This document shows, piece after piece, positions 42,835-52,207 of a stretch of DNA of 64,000 nt. How positions within the stretch are numbered: the first letter of the stretch is position 1; every line of letters begins with the position of its first letter. This DNA is from Beijerinckiaceae bacterium. GTDB taxonomy: Bacteria; Pseudomonadota; Alphaproteobacteria; Rhizobiales; Beijerinckiaceae. A program made the translations under genes and the position numbers. The DNA is taken from contig CANGBX010000001.1 of assembly GCA_947452455.1 (NCBI GenBank), positions 558,001 to 622,000 on the forward strand, given 5' to 3'. The notes under the pieces were generated by a model. It did no database searches. It was given only the letters and a program-made list of their open reading frames with translations, and was not told the DNA's origin.

Positions 42835-44661
42835 ATGTGCGGAATTGTTGGCATTGTTGGCGCGGCCCCGGTGGCGGGCGAGATTGTGGAATCTCTCCGC
42901 CGTCTTGAATATCGCGGCTATGATTCCGCAGGCGTTGCCACACTCGAAAATGGCCATCTCACCCGCGTGCGTGCCGAAGGCAAACTGAAAAATCTGGCGG
43001 CCAAACTGGCTGCTTCTCCACTCCAGGGTACGGTTGGTATTGGCCATACGCGCTGGGCGACCCACGGCCGCCCGACCGAAAACAATGCCCATCCCCATGC
43101 GACCGATAAAGTTGCCGTGGTCCATAACGGCATTATCGAAAACTTCCGCGAATTGCGTGAAGAGCTGACGGCCAAAGGTCATGTCTTTGTCACTGAGACG
43201 GATACGGAGACGGTCGCCCATCTCGTGACCGATGAAATGCGCAAGGGCCACGGGCCGCGCGAGGCTGTGGCTGCGGCTCTGCCCAAATTGCGCGGCGCAT
43301 TTGCGCTGGCTTTTATTTTCGAAGGTGCGAACGATCTTCTGATTGGTGCGCGCCAAGGTGCACCGCTTGCCGTTGGTTATGGCGATGGTGAAATGTATGT
43401 GGGTTCTGATGCGCTCGCGCTCGCCCCTTTCACCGACACAATCACTTATTTGGAAGATGGCGATTGGGTGGTGCTTACTCCCAAGAGCGCGGAGTTCCAT
43501 GATGCGCAAGGCCGCCCCGTCAAACGCGCCAAAGTGAAGACGCAAGCCTCTGCCTTTTTGGTCGACAAGGGCAATCACCGCCATTTCATGGCGAAGGAAA
43601 TTCACGAGCAGCCGGAAGTCGTGGGGCGCACGCTTGCGCATTATCTCGACATGTCGGGCGGCGCGGTTCGTCTGCCCTTCGATTTGCCGTTTGATCTGAC
43701 AAAACTCTCGCGCATCACAATCTCGGCTTGCGGTACGGCCTATTATGCCGGGCTAGTCGCCAAATATTGGTTCGAGCGCTATGCGCGCTTGCCGGTTGAA
43801 ATCGATGTGGCAAGCGAATTCCGCTACCGCGATGCGCCGATGAGCGAGAATGGTCTGATGATCGTCGTCTCGCAATCGGGCGAGACAGCCGACACGCTCG
43901 CCTCACTGCGCTATGCGAAAGAGCAGGGCCAGCACATTCTCTCCGTGGTCAACGTGCCGACCTCGACCATTGCGCGCGAAAGCGATGTTGTGGCCCCCAC
44001 TTTGGCAGGCCCAGAAATCGGCGTGGCTTCGACCAAAGCTCTCACTTGCCAGCTCGCAGTGCTCGCCTGTCTGGCTGTGGCCTTTGGCCGCGCACGTGGG
44101 GCTTTGGATGCCAAGCGCGAGCAGGCCCTCGTCTCCGAACTGATGGCGACGCCCGGTCTGATGGCGGAAGCTTTGAAGCGCGAACCGTCAATTGAAACGC
44201 TTGCCCGCGATCTCGCCAAGGCCACGGATGTTCTTTATCTCGGCCGAGGCACCAATTATCCGCTGGCGATGGAAGGTGCGCTCAAGCTCAAGGAAATTTC
44301 CTACATCCATGCCGAAGGCTATGCGGCGGGTGAGCTGAAACATGGGCCGATTGCGCTGATCGACGAAAAAATGCCGGTGATTGTTCTGGCTCCCTTCGAC
44401 AGCGTCTTCGAAAAGACCGTCTCCAACATGCAGGAAGTGGCAGCGCGCGGCGGTAAAATCATCTTGATTGGCGACCAGCGTGCCGAGCATGAATCGGCTG
44501 TGCGCTTCTTCAAGGCCATTACCATGCCGGATATGGCGCCCGATTTTGCTGCCATTCCCTATGCTGTGCCTGTTCAAATGCTCGCATATCACACAGCTGT
44601 GGTTATGGGTAAGGACGTTGACCAGCCGAGAAACCTCGCCAAGAGCGTCACGGTAGAATAG
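42835..44661 (+). CDS. glmS: glutamine--fructose-6-phosphate aminotransferase (isomerizing)
   Basis: First step of hexosamine synthesis. 608 residues: N-terminal glutaminase with Cys2 (MCGIVGIVG), LEYRGYDSAG, GHTRWATHG and HNGIIENF; then two SIS domains with ISACGTAYYAGLV, VSQSGETADTLASLR and GRGTNYPLAMEGALKLKEISY, and the C-terminal PRNLAKSVTVE with the catalytic Lys. Complete. It lies 77 bases after glmU, with a hairpin in the gap, and 50 bases before the DUF502 gene. Confidence 0.97.
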   Translation: MCGIVGIVGAAPVAGEIVESLRRLEYRGYDSAGVATLENGHLTRVRAEGKLKNLAAKLAASPLQGTVGIGHTRWATHGRPTENNAHPHATDKVAVVHNGIIENFRELREELTAKGHVFVTETDTETVAHLVTDEMRKGHGPREAVAAALPKLRGAFALAFIFEGANDLLIGARQGAPLAVGYGDGEMYVGSDALALAPFTDTITYLEDGDWVVLTPKSAEFHDAQGRPVKRAKVKTQASAFLVDKGNHRHFMAKEIHEQPEVVGRTLAHYLDMSGGAVRLPFDLPFDLTKLSRITISACGTAYYAGLVAKYWFERYARLPVEIDVASEFRYRDAPMSENGLMIVVSQSGETADTLASLRYAKEQGQHILSVVNVPTSTIARESDVVAPTLAGPEIGVASTKALTCQLAVLACLAVAFGRARGALDAKREQALVSELMATPGLMAEALKREPSIETLARDLAKATDVLYLGRGTNYPLAMEGALKLKEISYIHAEGYAAGELKHGPIALIDEKMPVIVLAPFDSVFEKTVSNMQEVAARGGKIILIGDQRAEHESAVRFFKAITMPDMAPDFAAIPYAVPVQMLAYHTAVVMGKDVDQPRNLAKSVTVE

Positions 44662-44711
44662 AATAAGCCCAGCGCGCCGCTCTCTTCCTCGCGCGCTTTC
44701 ACGGGCAAGTC

Positions 44712-45431
44712 ATGAATCAGATTGAATTTCCCAATAGCGAAACCGTGAGCCGACCAAGCTTTGGGGCACGTGTGCGCGCTTGGTTTTTCACGGGCCTGAT
44801 CATTACAGGGCCGCTCGCTGTCACCATCTGGCTCGTCTGGTGGTTTGTCGACACGGTCGACAATTGGGTGAAGCCGGTGATGCCGCCCTTCCTGTCGCCC
44901 GATCCTTATCTGCCATTCCACGTGCCCGGAGTTGGCGTGCTGGTGGCGTTTTTGGGTCTCACGATCTTGGGATTTTTTGCGGCGAACTTTGCTGGCCGCG
45001 CTTTGATCCGCATTGGCGAGGCCATGCTCGACCGCATGCCCGTGGTGCGCGGTCTCTATAAAAGCGTGAAGCAGATTTTCGAGACGATTTTTTCGCAATC
45101 GGGCACAAGCTTCCGCAAGGTCGGGCTGGTGCAATTTCCGGCGCCCGGCATGTGGACGATTGTTTTCATCTCGGCCCCGCCGTCTGCTGCGATGACGAAC
45201 GCCCTGCCGCAGGGTGAGCATGTCTCGGTCTTTTTGCCCTGTACACCCAACCCGACCACAGGTTTCTACTTTTTCCTGCCGGCGAAGGATGTCATCGAAA
45301 TCCCGATGACTCCCGATGATGCCGCCAAACTCATCATGTCGGCGGGTTTGATCCAGCCCGAAACCCAAGCCGCCCTCGGCGCGCTGGCCGAACAGGCCAA
45401 GGCGAAGCAGGAGACGGAACAGGCGGGGTAA
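44712..45431 (+). CDS. DUF502 membrane protein
   Basis: A 239-residue inner-membrane protein with two strong transmembrane segments (WFFTGLIITGPLAVTIWLVW and VGVLVAFLGLTILGFFAA) and a soluble C-terminal domain with the family motif MPVVRGLYKSVKQIFETIF and PCTPNPTTGFYFFLP. DUF502 proteins are widespread in bacteria and plants and have no established function. In rhizobia the gene often sits near glmS and recG, as here. The stop codon lies within the loop of the following terminator. Confidence 0.9.
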   Translation: MNQIEFPNSETVSRPSFGARVRAWFFTGLIITGPLAVTIWLVWWFVDTVDNWVKPVMPPFLSPDPYLPFHVPGVGVLVAFLGLTILGFFAANFAGRALIRIGEAMLDRMPVVRGLYKSVKQIFETIFSQSGTSFRKVGLVQFPAPGMWTIVFISAPPSAAMTNALPQGEHVSVFLPCTPNPTTGFYFFLPAKDVIEIPMTPDDAAKLIMSAGLIQPETQAALGALAEQAKAKQETEQAG

Positions 45432-45442
45432 CCCGCCTTTTT
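45421..45442 (+). terminator. intrinsic terminator of the glmU-glmS-DUF502 operon
   Basis: AGGCGGG (45421-45427) and CCCGCCT (45432-45438) pair around GTAA and are followed by TTTTT. The hairpin begins inside the last codons of the DUF502 gene. Confidence 0.88.
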
Positions 45443-45457
45443 CTTGATTTGATTATT

Positions 45458-45477
45458 GATACTGAAAAGTGATACTG
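45458..45477 (+). promoter_or_regulatory. direct repeat GATACTG x2 before hicAB
   Basis: GATACTG occurs at 45458-45464 and 45471-45477, 13 bases apart (a little over one helical turn), in an AT-rich stretch directly before hicA. TTGATT/TTGATA and TACTGT could be promoter elements. HicB antitoxins repress their own operon, so these are candidate operator half-sites. Confidence 0.4.
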
Positions 45478-45505
45478 TAAGCTGTCTCGAAAGCACACGG
45501 CGGTT

Positions 45506-45736
45506 TTGCGCGCCGTTTTCGCCGACCCTGTGCGAGCAAATATCGCTTGGCGCGATATCGAAGTTCTCTTTGTCGCGCTTGGTGCTGAAGTAAGTGAGGG
45601 GAGCGGGTCGCGCGTGCGCGTCGCCTTTGGTGGCGTGCGGGCTGTCTTTCACCGACCGCATCCAGAAAAAGAAACGGATCGGGGTGCTGTTCGTTCAGTG
45701 CGACGCTTTCTGACTGAGGCTGGAGTTTCTCTATGA
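45506..45736 (+). CDS. hicA: HicA-family toxin (mRNA interferase), start codon uncertain
   Basis: A small double-stranded-RNA-binding-fold toxin that cleaves mRNA. Typical sequence: ADPVRANIAWRDIEVLFVALGAEV, GSGSRVRVAFGGVRAVFHRPHPEKET with the catalytic His, then GAVRSVRRFLTEAGV. The annotated TTG at 45506 omits conserved upstream residues: the frame remains open from 45473 and encodes LSRKHTAVLRAVF, which matches the usual start of HicA, yet no ATG, GTG or TTG is there, only CTG at 45482. The start may be CTG, or the canonical start has been lost. It overlaps hicB in ATGA. Confidence 0.82.
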   Translation: MRAVFADPVRANIAWRDIEVLFVALGAEVSEGSGSRVRVAFGGVRAVFHRPHPEKETDRGAVRSVRRFLTEAGVSL

Positions 45737-46065
45737 ATACGATGACCTACAAAGGCTATCAGGCCGCAGTTGCCTTCGATGAAGAGGCCGAGATTTTCCA
45801 TGGCGAGGTCGTCGATTTGCGTGATGTCATCACATTTCAGGGAAAGTCCGTCCGCGAATTGAAAAAAGCCTTGGCAGATTCTGTCGAAGATTATCTCGCC
45901 TTTTGCAAAGAGCGCGGCGAGGAACCCGAAAAACCTTTTTCAGGGCAGTTCATTGTGCGTGTAGACCCGCCAGTCCATCGCGCCGTTGTAACTGCTGCGA
46001 AGCGGGCCGGCTTGAGCTTGAACAAATGGGTTGCCGCGACACTGGAGCGCGCAGCTTCCCGCTGA
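45733..46065 (+). CDS. hicB: HicB-family antitoxin
   Basis: A 110-residue antitoxin. The N-terminal partially degraded RNase-H-like HicB domain (YKGYQAAVAFDEEAEIFHGEVVDLRDVITFQG, and SVRELKKALADSVEDYLAFC) neutralises HicA. The C-terminal ribbon-helix-helix (FIVRVDPPVHRAVV to LSLNKWVAATLERA) binds the operon promoter. It overlaps hicA by 4 bases, so the pair is translated together. It is convergent with recG with almost no gap. Confidence 0.93.
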   Translation: MNTMTYKGYQAAVAFDEEAEIFHGEVVDLRDVITFQGKSVRELKKALADSVEDYLAFCKERGEEPEKPFSGQFIVRVDPPVHRAVVTAAKRAGLSLNKWVAATLERAASR

Positions 46066-48171
46066 TCATCCCGCCCGTAGCAGCTTCACCGCTTCATCGC
46101 GACCAAACAAATAGAGCAACGTGCGCACAGCCTGACCGCGTGCGCTCGATAATTCCGGGTCTTTATCGACAATCATCCGCGCATCATCGCGCGCAATTGG
46201 CAAGAGTGCGCCGTGCACATCAAGGCTCGCCAAGCGAAAGCCCGGTGTGCCGGATTGGCGCGTGCCCAGCACTTCGCCTTCGCCGCGCAATTTCAAATCT
46301 TCTTCCGCGATACGAAAACCATCTTCCGTCTCTCGCATGATGGAAATGCGGGCTTCCGCCACTTCACCCAAGGGTGCTTTGTAAAGTAGCAAACAGGTCG
46401 AGCGGCCTTTGCCGCGACCTACACGGCCGCGCAATTGGTGCAATTGCGACAGACCGAAGCGCTCTGCATGTTCGATCACCATGATGGTGGCTTCTGGCAC
46501 ATCGACGCCCACTTCAATCACTGTGGTGGCCACCAGAATTTTCGTCTCGCCGCGCTGGAAAGCTTCCATTGCAGCATCTTTGTCTTTGCCCTTCATCTGG
46601 CCGTGCACGAGACCGACCTGTTCGCCAAAAAATTGTCGCAGAAGCTCTGCTCGCTCTGTAGCTGCGGCCAGATCCAATTCTTCGTTTTCATCGACGAGCG
46701 GGCAGACCCAATAAGCACGCGCCCCCGCTTGAATGGCGCGACCAATGCCGGCAACTACTTCATCGAGCCGCTCCAGCGGCAAGGCGCGCGTATCAATGGG
46801 TTGCCGACCCGCAGGCTTTTCCCGCAACATGGAAACATCCATGTCGCCGAAATAAGTCAGCACCAATGTGCGCGGAATGGGCGTAGCGGTCATCACCAGC
46901 ACATCGACTGCATCGCCTTTGGAGCCCAAGGCCAAACGTTGATGCACACCAAAGCGATGCTGTTCATCTACGACGGCAAGGCCCAGATCCTTGAAGGCAA
47001 CGGCCTCCTGGAACAGGGCATGCGTGCCGACCACAATATCGATGTCGCCCGACTCCAATGCGGCAAGCGTCTTTTTGCGCTCGGCGGCTTTGTCGCGCCC
47101 GGTGAGTAGCGCCAGTTTGACACGCGCCGCCTCGCACAAAGGCAGCATGCGCTCATAATGCTGGCGGGCCAGAATTTCTGTGGGCGCCATCATCGCCGCT
47201 TGGCGGCCTGCTTCCACCATGGTCGCCATGGCGAGCAGCGCGACGAGGGTTTTGCCCGAGCCCACATCACCTTGAACGAGGCGTAACATGCGCTCGTTGG
47301 ACGCCAGATCAGCGCGGATTTCTTTGAGTGCCTCGACCTGTGCGCCGGTCAGCGAGAAGGGAAGTTCTCCAAGAATTTTGTCAGAGATTTTTCCAGTGCC
47401 GACACTGGCGCGCCCGCCCAGTTTCTTCATCCGCGCGCGCACAAGGCCGAGCGCCACTTGGCTCGCCAGCAATTCATCATAGGCGAGCCGCAAGCGCGCC
47501 GCATGTTGCGGATCAAAAATCTGCGGTTCTTCGGGGCGATGCACAAGCTCCAAAGCTGCCTTGAAAGAGGGCCAGCGCTTTTGCGCAAACAGCGGCCCAT
47601 CAATCCATTCCGGCAGTTCCGGCAATTTGGAGAGCGCCGCTTCTGAAGCTTTTTGCACGGCGCGCTGGGTGAGGCCTTCGGTCAAACCATAGACGGGCTC
47701 AACGGGCGGCAATTTGGCAAGCGCAACTTCATCCAGAATTTTGTCGGGATGGACCATTTGCAAATGGCTCTCCCACAATTCGAGTTTTCCCGAGACCCAG
47801 CGTTTGGAGCCGATTGGCAGCGAGCGTTCGATCCATTGATGATTGGCGAGAAAGAAGACAAGCAACATGTCGCCGGTCTCATCTTCTACCAAAACGCGAT
47901 AGGGCGCTCTGGTGCGCGCATTGGGCGGTGGCTGATGATCGACAACGGTGACTTCGACCAAAACGATCTGGTCGCGCGGCGCATCCATGATTTTGGGCCG
48001 CGCGCGCCGGTCAATGCCGGAATGGGGCAGGTGGAAGAGCAAGTCCGCCACACGTGGCTCGCCACCATGGGGTGTCGCCAGCGCCCGCTCAAAGAGTGTG
48101 CACGTCTTGGGGCCGACGCCCGGCAGCGTGGCGACAGAGGCAAAAAGCGGGTTGAGGATATCGGGGCGCAT
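46066..48171 (-). CDS. recG: ATP-dependent DNA helicase RecG
   Basis: Superfamily 2 helicase that remodels stalled forks and Holliday junctions. 701 residues: N-terminal wedge/OB domain (TLPGVGPKTCTLFERAL, VLVEVTVVDHQPPPNARTRAPYRV), Walker A RLVQGDVGSGKTLVALLA, MMAPTEILARQHYE, DEQH box VVDEQHRFGVHQR, VMTATPIPRTL, and the C-terminal LRGRVGRG with RGEGEVLGTRQSG (TRG motif region). The ATG at 48171 follows AGGGGCGAA; the longer frame to 48264 is not supported. It is divergent from sdhE and mfd, a common alphaproteobacterial arrangement. Confidence 0.96.
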   Translation of the reverse strand: MRPDILNPLFASVATLPGVGPKTCTLFERALATPHGGEPRVADLLFHLPHSGIDRRARPKIMDAPRDQIVLVEVTVVDHQPPPNARTRAPYRVLVEDETGDMLLVFFLANHQWIERSLPIGSKRWVSGKLELWESHLQMVHPDKILDEVALAKLPPVEPVYGLTEGLTQRAVQKASEAALSKLPELPEWIDGPLFAQKRWPSFKAALELVHRPEEPQIFDPQHAARLRLAYDELLASQVALGLVRARMKKLGGRASVGTGKISDKILGELPFSLTGAQVEALKEIRADLASNERMLRLVQGDVGSGKTLVALLAMATMVEAGRQAAMMAPTEILARQHYERMLPLCEAARVKLALLTGRDKAAERKKTLAALESGDIDIVVGTHALFQEAVAFKDLGLAVVDEQHRFGVHQRLALGSKGDAVDVLVMTATPIPRTLVLTYFGDMDVSMLREKPAGRQPIDTRALPLERLDEVVAGIGRAIQAGARAYWVCPLVDENEELDLAAATERAELLRQFFGEQVGLVHGQMKGKDKDAAMEAFQRGETKILVATTVIEVGVDVPEATIMVIEHAERFGLSQLHQLRGRVGRGKGRSTCLLLYKAPLGEVAEARISIMRETEDGFRIAEEDLKLRGEGEVLGTRQSGTPGFRLASLDVHGALLPIARDDARMIVDKDPELSSARGQAVRTLLYLFGRDEAVKLLRAG

Positions 48172-48284
48172 TTCGCCCCTAGCTTTAGCCGACCCCCTGA
48201 CAGGCGCAAGCGCCTGCCCTATATAGGGGGCAACGCAGGGCGGTTTTCCCGTCCGGCGATGCATTGCTTTGCAGGAGTTGCCCC

Positions 48285-48581
48285 GTGACCGAATCCACGA
48301 TCTCCAGCGCCGGTCTCGATGACCGCCGCCGCGCCGCCTTTTACCGCGCCTGGCACCGGGGCATGCGCGAGATGGATATTCTTTACGGGAAATTCGCCGA
48401 TGCGGAATTGGCCAAAATCTCGGATGAGGAGCTCGAGCAATTCGAGCGCCTGATGGATTTGCCCGATCGTGATGTGCTGATGTTCATCACGGGCGAGGCG
48501 CCCACGCCCGACAATTACAACAATGCCCTCTTCAAAAAGCTGAAGGCTTTCCATACCCACGACGGCCCGATTTTCGGCTGA
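48285..48581 (+). CDS. sdhE: succinate dehydrogenase FAD assembly factor SdhE
   Basis: A 98-residue protein of the SdhE/DUF339 family that assists covalent flavinylation of the succinate dehydrogenase flavoprotein. Motifs: RRRAAFYRAWHRGMREMDILYGKFAD (containing the RGxxE-like flavinylation motif, here RGMRE) and DEELEQFERLMDLPDRDVLMFITGE. The start is GTG at 48285 with AGGAG 7 bases upstream. It lies 4 bases before mfd, so is cotranscribed with it. The location between recG and mfd is common in this group. Confidence 0.92.
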   Translation: MTESTISSAGLDDRRRAAFYRAWHRGMREMDILYGKFADAELAKISDEELEQFERLMDLPDRDVLMFITGEAPTPDNYNNALFKKLKAFHTHDGPIFG

Positions 48582-48585
48582 TCCA

Positions 48586-51500
48586 GTGACCCAATTCAAA
48601 CAAGCACTGGTTGAACTGGCCGCCCGGCGGCGCTTGACGCTTGCCAATGTTCCAGACGGGTTTGATGCCTTTGTGGCAGCAGATTTTGCACGCCTCATGG
48701 CAGGCGAAGCGCATGGGCGTGCGGCCGTGCTGGTACATGTGGCGCGTGACAGCCAACGTGCGCGCGCTTTTCAAGAGGCTTTCACCTTTGCAGCACCCGA
48801 TCTGGAGCTGCTCGATTTTCCCGAATGGGATTGCCAGCCCTATGATCGCGTTTCGCCCAATGCTGCCATTGCCGCGCGGCGCGTGACCGTCTTGGCGCGT
48901 CTGGCGCGCTCGCAATCATCGGAAGAGCGCCCGCGCGTCATCTCCACGACGGTAGCAGCTTTGCTTCAGCGCGTGTCGCCATTGAAATGGATTTCGGCCG
49001 AGAGTTTTTCAGCCGCGCCCGGCAATGCCGTGAATATGGATGAGCTGATCCGCTGGCTCGAGAACAACGGCTTCTTGCGTGCGTCCTCGGTGCGTGAGAC
49101 CGGCGAATATGCTGTGCGTGGCGGCATTCTGGATTTGCAGGCACCCGGCATGCTGGCGCCCGTGCGTCTCGATTTTTTTGGCGACACGCTGGAATCGATC
49201 CGCACCTTTGATCCGGAATCCCAGCGCACCACGGGCCAATTGCGTGCGCTTGATCTTGTGCCGATGAGTGAAGTGCAGCTGACCAGCGAGAGCATGCGTC
49301 GTTTTCGCCAAGCCTATGTCGCGCATTTTGGGGCCCAGACACGTGGCGACACGCTTTATGAAGCGATCAGCGAAGGCCGCCGCCATCCGGGCATGGAACA
49401 TTGGCTGCCGCTCTTCTTCCAAGAGACGGATACGCTGTTTGATTATGTCGGCGGAGCGCCGTTGTTCCTCGATCATCTGGTCGATGATGCGGCGGGCGAA
49501 CGTCTGTCGCTGATCAAAGATTATTATGATGCGCGCAAAGAGCAGCATGATGCTGATCCGGCGCGCTCACCCTATAAGCCGCTGCCGCCTGCTGCACTTT
49601 ATCTCTCCGCGGAAGATTGGCGTAAAACGCTGGACGAGAAAGTCTGCGTCAAAGTCACACCCTTTTCTGTGCCAGATGAAAAAGGCGTTTTTGATGCGGG
49701 CGGACATTTGGGTCGCAATTTCGCGCCCGAGCGGGCCGATGAAAACGCCAATGTGTTTGAAGCTGTGGTGGCGCATATCCGTGCGATGCAGGCCGATAAG
49801 CGCCGCGTCATACTGGCCGGCTGGTCGGATGGTTCGCGGGATCGTCTCGCCTCGGTCTTGGGCGAGCATGGCCTCAAAGGCACAGAGCCCGTCTCGTCTC
49901 TGACGCAAGCGCTCGGCGTGACGCCGCAAAAAGTCGCGCTGGCTGTGGCCGGTCTTGAGCAAGGTTTTGAAGCGAGCGATCTCGTTCTCATTTCCGAGCA
50001 AGATATTTTGGGCGACCGTTTGGTGCGCCAGCGCCGCCGCACCAAGCGCGCCGCGGATTTCCTGAGCGAAGTGGCCTCGCTATCGGCGGGCGATCTGGTG
50101 GTTCACGTCGATCACGGCATCGGTCGCTTTGAGGGCTTGCGCGCCATTGATGTGTCGGGCGCGCCGCATGATTGCTTAGAGATTCACTATTCCGGCGGCG
50201 ACAAGCTGTTCTTGCCCGTCGAAAATCTCGAATTGCTGTCGCGCTATGGATCGGAAGATACTGAAGCCCAGCTCGACAAGCTCGGCGGTGTGGGTTGGCA
50301 GACGCGCAAATCGCGGATGAAGAAGCGCATCCGCGATATGGCGCATGAGCTGATCAAAATTGCCGCCGCGCGCATGACGCGTGAAGCCGCCAAACTTCTG
50401 CCGCCCGAAGGGCTCTACGAAGAATTCTGTGCGCGCTTTCCTTATGATGAGACGGACGATCAGCTGAATGCGATCGACTCTGTGCTCGATGATCTGGGGG
50501 CAGGTCGTCCAATGGATCGGCTGGTGTGCGGTGACGTTGGCTTTGGCAAGACGGAAGTCGCGCTGCGCGCGGCATTTGCCGCGGCCATCAATGGCAAGCA
50601 GGTGGCGGTGGTGGTGCCCACCACCTTGCTCGCGCGCCAGCATTACAAGACTTTCTCGCAGCGTTTTGCAGGCCTGCCGATCAAAGTCGCGCAAATGTCG
50701 CGCATGGTCAGTGCAGGCGAGACGCGGGACGCGAAAAAGGGTCTGGCGGAGGGCTCCGTCGATATTATCGTCGGCACCCATGCGGTGCTTGGCAAGGGGA
50801 TCGAGTTCAAAGATCTCGGCCTCGTCATCGTCGATGAAGAACAGCATTTCGGCGTCGCGCATAAGGAGCGTCTGAAGACGTTGCAGGCCGAAGTGCATGT
50901 GCTGACGCTCTCAGCCACACCCATTCCGCGCACTTTGCAGCTTGCCATGACCGGTGTGCGTGAATTGTCGATCATTGCCACGCCACCTGTTGATCGTCTC
51001 GCCGTGCGCACCTTCATTGCGCCCTTCGATGAATTGCTGGTGCGCGAGGCTCTGCTGCGCGAGCGCTATCGTGGGGGTCAAAGCTTCTTCGTCTGTCCGC
51101 GCATCGAAGACTTGGAAGATGTCACGGCCTTCCTGCGCAAGAGCGTGCCGGAAGCGAAATTCGTGGTTGCCCATGGACAGATGGCAGCAGGCGAGCTCGA
51201 AGATAAAATGGCCGCCTTCTATGATGGCAAATATGACATTCTCGTTTCGACCTCGATTGTGGAATCGGGGCTCGATATTCCCACCGCCAATACGATGATC
51301 ATCTGGCGTGCGGATATGTTTGGTCTGGCCGCGCTCTATCAGCTGCGCGGACGTGTGGGTCGCTCCAAGACGCGCGCCTATGCTTTGTTTACGACGCCCG
51401 CCAATCGCACGATCACGCCACAGGCTGAGAAGCGACTGAAGGTTCTGCAATCGCTCGACACATTGGGCGCGGGCTTCCAGCTCGCTAGCCATGATCTGGA

Positions 51501-52101
51501 TATTCGCGGCGCTGGTAATCTGTTGGGCGACGAGCAATCGGGACATATCAAGGAAGTCGGTTACGAGCTCTATCAGCAAATGCTGCAAGATGCGGTCAAT
51601 GCGCTCAAGGCTGGCCTCGACATGCCGGAAGAAGAGCAATGGTCACCGACGATTACGGTCGGCACGCCTGTGATGATTCCGGAAGATTACGTGCCCGATC
51701 TGCCGCTGCGCATGAGCCTCTATCGCCGCATGTCGACGCTGCAGAGCGATGAAGAGATCGAAACGTTTGCCGCAGAAATGATCGACCGCTTCGGCCCGCC
51801 GCCGGAAGTGGTCGAGCAATTGTTCAAGCTTGTCGCGATCAAAGCGCTTTGCCGCCGTGCGCATGTTGAAAAAGTGGATGCCGGTCCGAAAGGCGCGATC
51901 CTCGCCTTCCGCGACAATTCCTTCGCCAATCCGCAAGGGCTCGTGCGTTATCTCGCCGAGCAGGGGCCGGATGCGAAAGTGCGTCCCGATATGCGTGTGG
52001 TTTTCATCCGTGATTTCGAGACGCCCGCCCAGCGGCTTGAAGGCACGCGCCAGATTTTGCGCACGCTGGTGGCGATTGCGGAAAAGAAAAAGGCGGCCTG
52101 A
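48586..52101 (+). CDS. mfd: transcription-repair coupling factor Mfd
   Basis: A 1171-residue ATPase that removes RNA polymerase stalled at DNA damage and recruits UvrA. Layout: UvrB-like N-terminal domains (EWDCQPYDRVSPN), RNA polymerase interaction domain around 490-550 (GDLVVHVDHGIGRFEGL), helicase motifs VCGDVGFGKTEVALRAAF, VVPTTLLARQHY, IVDEEQHFGVAHKERLK, LSATPIPRTL, VSTSIVESGLDIP, LRGRVGRS, and the C-terminal UvrA-masking domain. The start is GTG at 48586. Full length. A palindromic repeat begins 6 bases after the stop. Confidence 0.97.
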   Translation: MTQFKQALVELAARRRLTLANVPDGFDAFVAADFARLMAGEAHGRAAVLVHVARDSQRARAFQEAFTFAAPDLELLDFPEWDCQPYDRVSPNAAIAARRVTVLARLARSQSSEERPRVISTTVAALLQRVSPLKWISAESFSAAPGNAVNMDELIRWLENNGFLRASSVRETGEYAVRGGILDLQAPGMLAPVRLDFFGDTLESIRTFDPESQRTTGQLRALDLVPMSEVQLTSESMRRFRQAYVAHFGAQTRGDTLYEAISEGRRHPGMEHWLPLFFQETDTLFDYVGGAPLFLDHLVDDAAGERLSLIKDYYDARKEQHDADPARSPYKPLPPAALYLSAEDWRKTLDEKVCVKVTPFSVPDEKGVFDAGGHLGRNFAPERADENANVFEAVVAHIRAMQADKRRVILAGWSDGSRDRLASVLGEHGLKGTEPVSSLTQALGVTPQKVALAVAGLEQGFEASDLVLISEQDILGDRLVRQRRRTKRAADFLSEVASLSAGDLVVHVDHGIGRFEGLRAIDVSGAPHDCLEIHYSGGDKLFLPVENLELLSRYGSEDTEAQLDKLGGVGWQTRKSRMKKRIRDMAHELIKIAAARMTREAAKLLPPEGLYEEFCARFPYDETDDQLNAIDSVLDDLGAGRPMDRLVCGDVGFGKTEVALRAAFAAAINGKQVAVVVPTTLLARQHYKTFSQRFAGLPIKVAQMSRMVSAGETRDAKKGLAEGSVDIIVGTHAVLGKGIEFKDLGLVIVDEEQHFGVAHKERLKTLQAEVHVLTLSATPIPRTLQLAMTGVRELSIIATPPVDRLAVRTFIAPFDELLVREALLRERYRGGQSFFVCPRIEDLEDVTAFLRKSVPEAKFVVAHGQMAAGELEDKMAAFYDGKYDILVSTSIVESGLDIPTANTMIIWRADMFGLAALYQLRGRVGRSKTRAYALFTTPANRTITPQAEKRLKVLQSLDTLGAGFQLASHDLDIRGAGNLLGDEQSGHIKEVGYELYQQMLQDAVNALKAGLDMPEEEQWSPTITVGTPVMIPEDYVPDLPLRMSLYRRMSTLQSDEEIETFAAEMIDRFGPPPEVVEQLFKLVAIKALCRRAHVEKVDAGPKGAILAFRDNSFANPQGLVRYLAEQGPDAKVRPDMRVVFIRDFETPAQRLEGTRQILRTLVAIAEKKKAA

Positions 52102-52107
52102 TAACCG

Positions 52108-52192
52108 CCGTCATTGCGAGCGAAGCGAAGCAAACCAGAAGCCTCACGTGGGGCTCTGGGTTGCTTCGTCGCTTTGCTCCTCGCAATGACGG
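52108..52192. repeat. palindromic intergenic repeat, CCGTCATTGC type (full copy)
   Basis: An 85-bp imperfect palindrome with ends CCGTCATTGC and GCAATGACGG, in opposite orientation to the copy at 32481 and highly similar to it. It fills the gap between the convergent mfd and frnE-like genes. Its long hairpin could also act as a transcript-end stabiliser. Confidence 0.88.
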
Positions 52193-52207
52193 TCCATGGC
52201 GTGGCGA

